Origin: CAKQOE01 sp963627215
Lineage (GTDB): Bacteria > Bacillota > Clostridia > Peptostreptococcales > Anaerovoracaceae
Length of the DNA stretch: 10,549 bases
Reading direction: 5' to 3'
NCBI GenBank assembly: GCA_963627215.1
Contig: CAVGAH010000073.1
Coordinates: 1 to 10,549 of the forward strand
Below are positions 1 through 5,489 of the stretch, piece after piece. Position numbers and translations under genes: made by a program. How positions within the stretch are numbered: position 1 is the first letter of the stretch; each line of letters begins with the position of its first letter. The notes beneath the pieces were generated by a model. That model saw only the letters and a list, made by a program, of their open reading frames with translations. It was not told where the DNA came from and did not search any database.

Positions 1-769
1 GTACAAAGAAAACAAGTGCATCAAATGCGGACAGTGCATAAAAAGCTGTCCGCAGGGAGCACTTTCATTCGAGAACGGAGCTGTTTTCACAGATATGATA
101 AAATGCGCCAGATGCATGAAATGTATAAAAGCCTGTCCGTCAGAAGCGTTATATTCAAAATCAAATGAAATGACAGTTGACGAAGTAGTAGAAGAGATAT
201 TAAAAGACAAAGACTTCTACGAAGCGTCAAGCGGCGGTGTAACATTGAGCGGCGGCGAAATACTTGCTAACGCGCCGTTTGCGATAAATGTAGCTCAGAA
301 ATGCAAAAGTATCGGAATATCTGTAGCAGCCGACACGAGCGGCTTCGGCAAGTATGACGATCTGCTGACACTTGCTGAGATATCAGACGTCATACTTTAT
401 GATCTGAAGCATATGGACAGGGAAACTCACAAAGAACTTACAGGACAGTACCCTGATATCATCTGGGACAATCTGATAAGGCTTTCCGAGGATCCTGAAA
501 TAAACAGAAAGATAATAATAAGAGTTCCTTTTATTCATCCTCTTAATGATACTGTTGAAAATACAAATGCCCTGTGCGAGTTCATGAAACAGCATGACCT
601 TAAAACAGTAAATTTCCTGCCATATCACAGCATGGGAATTTCAAAGGCGAGAGAGGTCGATATCATACAGGAAAAATATGAGGAGCCTTCAGAAGATACA
701 CTTGCATACGTAAGACAGAAATTTGAAGAAAACGGTATTAATGTAACAATAATGGGAAAAGAATCGTAA
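1..769 (+). CDS. hypE: Glycyl-radical enzyme activating enzyme, probably HypE (5' truncated)
   Basis: Radical-SAM enzyme that would use S-adenosylmethionine and an Fe-S cluster to place the glycyl radical on a partner enzyme. The reading frame is open from base 2, so the gene enters from the left; 255 residues are visible and roughly 45-50 N-terminal ones, with the radical-SAM CxxxCxxC, lie outside. Two ferredoxin-type motifs are seen, CIKCGQCIKSCP (residues 6-17 of the visible part) and CARCMKCIKACP (about 35-46), as in activases with auxiliary 4Fe-4S clusters. Then come the SAM-contacting GGVTLSGGE, then TSGF, DLKHMD and LPYHSMG, all typical of the PflA-like family. An internal ATG at 95 lies between the two cluster motifs and is not a credible start. 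The following gene encodes a P5C reductase; since the dehydratase HypD produces P5C from 4-hydroxyproline, HypE is the best assignment. Activase family sure; partner enzyme inferred from context. Confidence 0.85.
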   Translation, partial: YKENKCIKCGQCIKSCPQGALSFENGAVFTDMIKCARCMKCIKACPSEALYSKSNEMTVDEVVEEILKDKDFYEASSGGVTLSGGEILANAPFAINVAQKCKSIGISVAADTSGFGKYDDLLTLAEISDVILYDLKHMDRETHKELTGQYPDIIWDNLIRLSEDPEINRKIIIRVPFIHPLNDTVENTNALCEFMKQHDLKTVNFLPYHSMGISKAREVDIIQEKYEEPSEDTLAYVRQKFEENGINVTIMGKES

Positions 770-788
770 GAACGTAAGGAGAAAGAAA

Positions 789-1592
789 ATGGGTAAGAAA
801 ATCGGTTTTATCGGCGGCGGAATGATGGCTGAAGGAATCATCCAGGGAATGGTAAAGAATCCTTATTTCAAGGCAGAAGAAATATACGTATATGATATCG
901 TAGGCGCAAGAGTGGATTACCTTGCTGAAACATACGGCCTTAACCCGTGCAAGGACACTAAGAGCTCTGTAGAAAACGCAGACCTCGTAATATTCGCAGT
1001 TCGTCCGCAGGACGCTCCGGGCGTATGCGCAGAAGTAAAGCCTTATCTGAGCAGCAATACAGTACTCGCAACTATATGCGCAGGCATCCTCGTAGAAAAC
1101 TACGCAGAATGGCTCGGCGAAGAACAGAAGGTAGTAAGGATCATGCCTAACACTCTCACAGAGACAAAGCACGGCTACAGCGTTATCTACCCTAATGCAG
1201 TGACTGAAGAGAATGACCTCGAAATACTTAACCAGGTACTTGAATCTATCGGTCAGGTAATGAAGATCCGTCAGGATATGTTTGACGCATTCACAGCATA
1301 CAGCTGCGCAGGCCCTGCATACATACTTCACTTCTTAAGCGCTATGATCGATGCAGGCGTAAGAGCAGGCTTCTCAAGAAAGGACGCAAGAGCTCTTACT
1401 CTCGAAAACCTCATCGGAACTTCAATGAAGGTATCACAGATAGGCAAGCATCCTTTAGACGTTCTTGACCTTATGACATCTCCTGCAGGCGTAACTATCG
1501 AAGCTGTTTACAGAATGAACAAGACAGGTATGTACGCAAGCGTTATGGACAGCGTAGGAGTAGCCGTAGAAAAGTCTACATCATTAGGTTAA
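789..1592 (+). CDS. proC: Pyrroline-5-carboxylate reductase (divergent ProC)
   Basis: Reduces (S)-1-pyrroline-5-carboxylate to L-proline with NAD(P)H in the cytoplasm; 267 residues, the usual length. The N-terminal Rossmann motif is GFIGGGMMAEG (residues 6-16). FAVRPQD (69-75) matches the family's FAVKPQ, VRIMPNT is at 116-122, and the C-terminal dimerisation domain carries SCAGPAYILHF (172-182) and TSPAGVTIEA (230-239). It departs from typical ProC where MPNTPA is expected (here MPNTLTETKHG), in SGSGPAY (SCAGPAY) and in TSPGGTT (TSPAGVT). The start is fixed by AAGGAG at 776-781, seven bases before ATG. It begins 19 bases after the activase gene, so the two are very likely cotranscribed. Next to hypE it would convert the P5C released by HypD into proline, for biosynthesis or for Stickland reduction. 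Family sure; pathway role from context. Confidence 0.93.
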   Translation: MGKKIGFIGGGMMAEGIIQGMVKNPYFKAEEIYVYDIVGARVDYLAETYGLNPCKDTKSSVENADLVIFAVRPQDAPGVCAEVKPYLSSNTVLATICAGILVENYAEWLGEEQKVVRIMPNTLTETKHGYSVIYPNAVTEENDLEILNQVLESIGQVMKIRQDMFDAFTAYSCAGPAYILHFLSAMIDAGVRAGFSRKDARALTLENLIGTSMKVSQIGKHPLDVLDLMTSPAGVTIEAVYRMNKTGMYASVMDSVGVAVEKSTSLG

Positions 1593-1648
1593 GCGAGGAA
1601 AGGAGAGCATCTGATCCGGAGTCTTCGGAATATTCGGAGTCAGGTAGT

Positions 1649-1660
1649 ATGAAACAATGA
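1649..1660 (+). promoter_or_regulatory. Three-codon mini-ORF overlapping the carrier start
   Basis: ATG AAA CAA TGA lies just before the NhaC-family start, and its TGA overlaps that start as ATGA (1657-1660). The only purine-rich stretch nearby, CAGG at 1641-1644, suits the mini-ORF ATG better than the carrier ATG. Ribosomes finishing the mini-ORF could restart on the carrier; this is a guess from layout. The 64 bases between proC and the carrier also hold a stronger site, AAAGGAG near 1600, with no ATG after it, and a repeated CGGAGTC. Confidence 0.25.
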
Positions 1661-3093
1661 AGCAGATAAAGACTGAAAAGAGCGCTACCTTCGGCGGTTC
1701 GTTGCTCGTCATGGCGGCAGTTACCGTGATACTTCTTGTAGGCGTTCTTGTTCTGAAGCTGGATCCGTATATTCCGCTGATGACAGCGACGATCCCTATC
1801 ACGATATATGGTATACATCTCGGAATATCATGGAAGGAACTGATGGAAAATGCATATACTTCCATAGCCGGGTGTATGGAAGCAGCCATCCTCATACTTA
1901 CTATCGGTATGGTAGTAGGTTCGTGGATAGCCAGCGGAACAGTTCCCGTTCTTATATATTACGGAATAAAATTACTGTCACCGGCGCTGGTGCTGCCGTT
2001 ATCATTCTTACTCACAGCTCTCATGAGCATGCTTACAGGCTCGTCATGGACTACAGTAGGCACATTAGGCGTTGCATTCCTCGGTATAGGAACTGCAATG
2101 GACATAAATCCTGCCATAATGGTATCTACTATAGTAGGCGGAGCATTCTTCGGAAACGCCCAGTCACCGATGGCAGACATACCGGTATTCTCAGAAAGTA
2201 TCTCAGGCGTTGAGTCGTACAAGGGAACAAAGGCTTCTATCGCGGCAAACATCCCTGCATTTGTAATATCTACAGTAATATACGCCGTTATCGGCATAAA
2301 ATACGCTTCAGCAGGCGGTGACGGAGTACTTGAGAGCACCCAGACAGTACTTAACGGTCTCAGTGAAAACTTCAATCTTTCATTTGTTGCATTTATCCCG
2401 GCGATACTTATGATAATCTGCATGGCTGTAAAGCTCCCGGGTATCCCTACGAGATTCGTAGCGTTCTTCTCTGCCCTTATCGTAGCAGTGCTTTTCCAGG
2501 GCGAAGGTCTTAAAGATTCATTCGGCTACCTCATAAGCGGATTCGTAGGAAATACAGGCGTAGAAGCCGTAGACAATATCCTCACAAGAGGCGGCATGAA
2601 CGGAATGACGGGAACTATCGTAATAATGATATTCTCAATGTGGATAGCAGGCATAATCGCCAGAACGAAGATCGTTGATGTAATACTCGGAAAAGTATCA
2701 GGCCTTGTAAAGCGCATCGGTCTTCTCGTAACTACGACAACAGTATGCACATTCATATTCAACTTCATCGCAGCAGACCCGTTCCTTTCAGTCTCACTTC
2801 CTGTAAAGGCGTTCGGAAAGTCATTCGATGAGCTTGGCTACAGCAGAACTGTACTCTGCAGATGCGTAAACATGGCAGCGTACTTCGCGCCTATGGTACC
2901 GTGGGGCTCAGGCGGCATATTCGTTGCAGCGACACTCGGAGTTCCTGTAATGGAATATCTCCCGTACTACTTCGTAGGCATCATAGCTCCGATAGTAGCT
3001 ATAATTCTGGCGTTCACAGGCATAGCGATGCCAAAGACAGACAAGGCAAAAGAAGACAGCGCTGATCTTGCGGAATGCGCTGTTACGGAGTAA
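1657..3093 (+). CDS. NhaC-family Na+/H+ antiporter-like carrier, first paralogue
   Basis: Polytopic membrane carrier of 478 residues, the normal NhaC length, with about a dozen hydrophobic segments. Family signatures: GSWIASGTVP (88-97), TGSSWTTVGTLGVAF (127-141), the loop GNAQSPMAD (166-174), LTRGGMNGM (309-317), a buried ADPF (373-376) and APMVPWGSGG (411-420). In typical members the central loop reads like SPLSDTTN; here it reads SPMADIPVFS, so the acidic residue is kept but the serine and threonines are lost. This suggests a changed substrate or ion. Members of this family can be Na+/H+ antiporters or sodium- or proton-coupled carriers for organic acids or amino acids. It starts 64 bases after proC and is probably in the same operon, so import of hydroxyproline or a related amino acid is plausible but unproven. 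In-frame sequence upstream hits a stop at 1645, leaving ATG 1657 as first start; the ribosome site is poor. Confidence 0.85.
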   Translation: MKQIKTEKSATFGGSLLVMAAVTVILLVGVLVLKLDPYIPLMTATIPITIYGIHLGISWKELMENAYTSIAGCMEAAILILTIGMVVGSWIASGTVPVLIYYGIKLLSPALVLPLSFLLTALMSMLTGSSWTTVGTLGVAFLGIGTAMDINPAIMVSTIVGGAFFGNAQSPMADIPVFSESISGVESYKGTKASIAANIPAFVISTVIYAVIGIKYASAGGDGVLESTQTVLNGLSENFNLSFVAFIPAILMIICMAVKLPGIPTRFVAFFSALIVAVLFQGEGLKDSFGYLISGFVGNTGVEAVDNILTRGGMNGMTGTIVIMIFSMWIAGIIARTKIVDVILGKVSGLVKRIGLLVTTTTVCTFIFNFIAADPFLSVSLPVKAFGKSFDELGYSRTVLCRCVNMAAYFAPMVPWGSGGIFVAATLGVPVMEYLPYYFVGIIAPIVAIILAFTGIAMPKTDKAKEDSADLAECAVTE

Positions 3094-3101
3094 AATCAAA
3101 T

Positions 3102-3124
3102 AAATTTCATCTGTAATGAAATTT
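3102..3124 (+). terminator. Weak AT-rich hairpin after the first carrier gene
   Basis: AAATTTCAT (3102-3110) and ATGAAATTT (3116-3124) form a perfect nine-pair stem with a five-base loop, eight bases after the carrier stop codon. There is no real T-run and the stem is AT-rich, so it would be a poor intrinsic terminator. It may instead protect the 3' end of the mRNA. Confidence 0.35.
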
Positions 3125-3180
3125 TAACAAATAAAAACCAACATAAATTATCAATCGAAATTTAAAATAACTAATAAAAA

Positions 3181-3196
3181 TACAATATGTTATAAC
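3181..3196 (+). promoter_or_regulatory. Possible -10 region before the second carrier leader
   Basis: TACAAT (3181-3186) and TATAAC (3191-3196) sit in an AT-rich stretch immediately before the leader hairpin that starts at 3201. The layout resembles the clearer promoter before the matching leader at 5211. No good -35 box is visible for either hexamer, so only the -10 region is suggested. Confidence 0.3.
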
Positions 3197-3200
3197 GTAG

Positions 3201-3256
3201 CGCCAGATGTCCCCCGCCTCTATAGGCGGCGGGTTCCATTTGGCCGCCGGGCGGCC
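3201..3256 (+). ncRNA. Leader hairpin, copy 1 of a shared 5'-leader motif
   Basis: GCCAGATG (3202-3209) pairs with CATTTGGC (3237-3244), with one G-T wobble. Inside it CCC (3212-3214) pairs with GGG (3231-3233) and CGCCT (3215-3219) pairs with AGGCG (3224-3228) around the loop CTAT. A second hairpin, GGCCGCC (3242-3248) with GGCGGCC (3250-3256), shares bases 3242-3244 with the outer helix, so the two cannot form fully at once. It lies 35 bases before the carrier start. The first ten bases and the hairpin plan recur at 5212. I recognise no known RNA family; a cis-regulatory role is inferred from position and competing helices. Confidence 0.5.
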
Positions 3257-3290
3257 GGGCAGACCTGAAGTTAAAAACTGGAGCAGAAAT

Positions 3291-4748
3291 ATGATCATCA
3301 ATAAACAAGAAAAGAAAAGTTCATTTAAGGGATCTGTACTTATTCTGATGATAATGGTCATTATATTCGGAGTATGTATCATAAAGTATAAATTTGAAGC
3401 TCACGTGCCTATTTCCATGTGCATCGGCATGATTATAATCTACGGCTGCACTGCGCTTGGAATAAAATGGAAAGATATGAGCGTTTCTATTATAAACAGC
3501 GTGTCACCGTCACTTGAGTGCATGCTCATAATACTTATGATAGGAGCTACTGTGGGAACATGGATAGCAGCCGGAACTGTTCCGTATCTTATAACTTTAG
3601 GTCTTACATTTATGACAGGCAGCCACTTCCTCTTATCGGCGCTCTGCGTATGTGCGGTAATGTCGATGTGTACAGGCTCTTCGTGGACTACGATGGGAAC
3701 TATAGGAGTAGCGTTTATGGGAGTCGGCGCGGGTCTGGGCGTAGATCCTGCTATGACGGCAGGCGCGATAGTATGCGGCGCGTACCTTGGGGATACACAG
3801 TCGCCGCTTTCAGATCAGACAAATTTCTCTTCATCAGTTGCAAAGGCAGATCTGTATACGCATCTTAAGAGTATGATGTATACTACAGTTCCTGCGTTCG
3901 CTGTCTGTATCATAGCATTTTACATACTTGGAATGAAAAACGGCGGTGACGCCGACATGTCAACGATAGAAAATATGGTAGGCATCCTTGAAGAGGAATT
4001 CAATTTCACTCCGATACTGCTCATACCATTCGTGCTCATGTTTGTAATGGTACTTTTGAGGATACCTGCATTCCCGACGCTCCTGATCTGCTCATGTACA
4101 GGCATACCCTTCTCTGCAGTGCTTCAGGGAGCAAACATACTCGACGCAGGTACGTACTGGTATTCAGGCTTCGTAGGCTCAACAGGCGACGAGACTGTAG
4201 ATTTTCTGCTCACGAGAGGCGGCATAACATCGATGTGGTATACACTGACTCTTATGATACTGTCGCTTACACTGGCGGGACTTCTCGAGCGCTGCGGCAT
4301 AATAAGCAATCTCGTTGGCGGTATGTATTCACTTATACACGGAATACTCAGCCTTACAGTAGTCCAGCTTATAGCCGGATACGTACTGAGCTTTATCGCT
4401 TCAGACCCTTACCTTGCGATGCTCCTTCCGGCTAATGCGTTTGCTGAAAAATACGATGAATTAGGTTATGACAGGACAGTCCTGTCAAGAACGCTTGAAA
4501 ACGGAGCTACGATAGTAGCACCTATGGTCCCGTGGGGCAGCAACGGCGTATATTGCGCTGCAGCGCTCGGCGTAGCGACCATACACTATATACCGTATTA
4601 CTTTATGGGTATAATCACACCATTCATATGCATCTTATGCTGCGTAACAGGCTTCGGTATGCTGAAAAAGAGCGGTAAAGGTGGCAGAAAAAACAAAAAA
4701 GCTGAAGAAAAAGAAAATTACGATCTTAAATTCGCAGCAGAAGAATAG
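3291..4748 (+). CDS. NhaC-family Na+/H+ antiporter-like carrier, second paralogue
   Basis: Polytopic membrane carrier of 485 residues, paralogous to the gene before it. Shared signatures: GTWIAAGTVP (89-98), TGSSWTTMGTIGVAF (128-142), LTRGGITSM (307-315), ASDPYLAM (370-377) and VAPMVPWGSNG (409-419). Unlike the first paralogue it keeps a near-canonical central loop, GDTQSPLSDQTN (167-178), so ordinary NhaC-type exchange is more credible here. The C-terminal tail (about 459-485) is lysine- and glutamate-rich and should be cytoplasmic. The start was set at ATG 3291, which has GGAG at 3280-3283 seven bases ahead and gives an N-terminus matching the first paralogue. An earlier in-frame ATG at 3207 sits inside the leader hairpin and would add 28 residues unlike the family. 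Its own leader and the gap after the first carrier suggest separate control. Confidence 0.86.
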   Translation: MIINKQEKKSSFKGSVLILMIMVIIFGVCIIKYKFEAHVPISMCIGMIIIYGCTALGIKWKDMSVSIINSVSPSLECMLIILMIGATVGTWIAAGTVPYLITLGLTFMTGSHFLLSALCVCAVMSMCTGSSWTTMGTIGVAFMGVGAGLGVDPAMTAGAIVCGAYLGDTQSPLSDQTNFSSSVAKADLYTHLKSMMYTTVPAFAVCIIAFYILGMKNGGDADMSTIENMVGILEEEFNFTPILLIPFVLMFVMVLLRIPAFPTLLICSCTGIPFSAVLQGANILDAGTYWYSGFVGSTGDETVDFLLTRGGITSMWYTLTLMILSLTLAGLLERCGIISNLVGGMYSLIHGILSLTVVQLIAGYVLSFIASDPYLAMLLPANAFAEKYDELGYDRTVLSRTLENGATIVAPMVPWGSNGVYCAAALGVATIHYIPYYFMGIITPFICILCCVTGFGMLKKSGKGGRKNKKAEEKENYDLKFAAEE

Positions 4749-4784
4749 ATGCTCGAAGGCAATAAAATAATGAATTAATGAATT

Positions 4785-4993
4785 ATGGAAAAAACAAGAG
4801 CAATAATCGAACTTGAAAATAAGGGCGCAGATTTCAGCGTTCATGAAATAGATATAGATGAATTCGTAAGCGGCTCCGCTCTCGCAAGAGAAGGCGGTCA
4901 GGACCCGGCGCAGGTATAGAAATAGTGATAAAAGCGGAGCACCTGGCAGAGCTGATAAACGCAGAAATCGAAGATATCTGCAAAATAATGTAA
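4785..4993 (+). pseudogene. ybaK: Internally deleted ybaK/EbsC-type Cys-tRNA(Pro) deacylase remnant
   Basis: The first frame (4785-4919) encodes 44 residues beginning MEKTRAIIELENKGADFSVH and ending LAREGGQDPAQV. This follows the N-terminus of YbaK-type tRNA-editing proteins, which begin like KTNAMRLLEKAGIEYEVHEY and continue to GQDPEQVFKTLV. The TAG at 4917 is immediate, and the sequence resumes in another frame (from 4913 to TAA 4991) as GIEIVIKAEHLAELINAEIE, which resembles the YbaK C-terminus (GLQIELAPEDLIRLTGAKV). About 85-90 middle residues, including the lysine of FKTLV needed for editing, are absent. No ribosome site precedes the ATG. The normal protein, about 155 residues, removes Cys from mischarged tRNA-Pro; this copy cannot. 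The family call rests on remembered motifs. Confidence 0.72.
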
Positions 4994-5042
4994 AAATACA
5001 AAGTACGAAAAACTTCTTTTCTTAACAAAATAGATACACATG

Positions 5043-5077
5043 AAGCAGCAGACCTCCTCACTCCGGTCTGCTGTTTT
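5043..5077 (+). terminator. Intrinsic terminator
   Basis: CAGCAGACC (5046-5054) pairs perfectly with GGTCTGCTG (5065-5073) around a ten-base loop and is followed by TTTT (5074-5077). The As before the stem pair with the tail, extending it. It ends the transcript carrying the second carrier gene and the ybaK remnant. Confidence 0.8.
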
Positions 5078-5095
5078 GCATTTTTGCAGCAGATT

Positions 5096-5134
5096 TTTGC
5101 GTGCCTGCTACCGCGCAGGCGCGGCAAACTTTTT
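5096..5134 (+). terminator. Second intrinsic terminator in tandem
   Basis: TTTGC (5096-5100) pairs with GCAAA (5124-5128) and GTGCCTGC (5101-5108) with GCAGGCGC (5115-5122), leaving G5123 bulged and a six-base loop. TTTTT follows at 5130-5134. It backs up the terminator 20 bases upstream and insulates the promoter at 5177. Confidence 0.65.
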
Positions 5135-5165
5135 ATTATCTCGATACCGCGCAAATGCGGCATAC
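5109..5165 (+). repeat. Tandem pair of 21-bp GC-rich units
   Basis: The 21 bases at 5109-5129 and those at 5145-5165 both begin TACCGCGCA, share GCGGCA near the end and agree at about 17 of 21 positions, with a 36-base period. Each can form a small hairpin (CCGC with GCGG). The first unit is also the loop and right arm of the second terminator, so the pair may be a duplicated terminator whose second copy has lost its T-run. Confidence 0.5.
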
Positions 5166-5176
5166 TGCAAAAGCTA

Positions 5177-5204
5177 TTGATTTTTAAACATTTTATGATA
5201 CAAT
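5177..5204 (+). promoter_or_regulatory. Sigma-A type promoter for the amidohydrolase leader
   Basis: TTGATT (5177-5182), a 16-base spacer and TACAAT (5199-5204). Transcription would begin near 5211, exactly where the leader motif (ACGCCAGATG) starts. It lies just after two terminators, as expected for a new transcription unit. Confidence 0.6.
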
Positions 5205-5211
5205 AACTAAA

Positions 5212-5454
5212 CGCCAGATGTTCCCCGCCTATGAAGGCCGGGAACATTCCCGAGTTTTGGCGGTGGACCATAATCCTCCGCCGAAACTCGAGCGGAGCTA
5301 AAGCTGCGTAAAATACGCGCCGCACTGATCAAGCGAGCTTGTCAGTGCTCTGCTACGCTTTAAGCGGTTGCAGCTTACAGTTTGTAACCTGCACCTAAAG
5401 CTCGAGAACAATTATCAGGAAATACACTTAAAAGAAGCCGGCGCCAATGCCGGC
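5212..5454 (+). ncRNA. Long structured 5' leader with copy 2 of the shared motif
   Basis: The first ten bases match those at 3201. ATGTTCCC (5218-5225) pairs with GGGAACAT (5240-5247), then after a C-C mismatch GCCT (5227-5230) with AGGC (5235-5238). CGCCA (5212-5216) can close this with TGGCG (5258-5262), but those bases also lie in a 13-pair hairpin, 5251-5263 with 5278-5290, so the two forms exclude each other. Further stems: GCGTA/TACGC (5306-5318), GCACTGA/TCAGTGC (5322-5348), CTGC/GCAG enclosing CGCT/AGCG (5350-5373), and GCCGGC/GCCGGC (5437-5454), the last 21 bases before the AAGGAG site. About 280 bases separate promoter and start codon, long for an mRNA without a regulatory leader. 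I recognise no known riboswitch and no T-box sequence. Confidence 0.5.
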
Positions 5455-5489
5455 AATTTAATGCGTTATCGCAGTAAGGAGCATATTTT

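Noticed and set aside
106..116. CGCCAGATG as a third copy of the leader motif
   Set aside because: It lies inside the activase gene where it encodes the CARCMKC Fe-S motif, and no hairpin follows.
95..769. Activase starting at ATG 95
   Set aside because: The frame is open to the left edge and the first Fe-S motif (CIKCGQCIKSCP) lies before this ATG, so the gene is truncated by the window.
738..1331. 197-codon ORF on the - strand
   Set aside because: It lies opposite proC, is rich in Cys and Tyr as expected from an antisense frame, and has no recognisable motif.
3207..3290. In-frame N-terminal extension of the second carrier from ATG 3207
   Set aside because: It would be translated from the GC-rich leader hairpin, has no ribosome site, gives a Gly/Pro/Arg-rich stretch unlike the family, and ATG 3291 has GGAG at good spacing.
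5259..5276. GGTGGACC as a T-box specifier-type sequence
   Set aside because: The T-box core AGGGTGGNACCGCG is not matched, the required flanking stems are absent, and the downstream gene is not an amino-acid gene.
4834..5325. 163-codon ORF on the - strand
   Set aside because: It runs through the ybaK remnant, two terminators, a promoter and the leader hairpins and shows no protein-family features.
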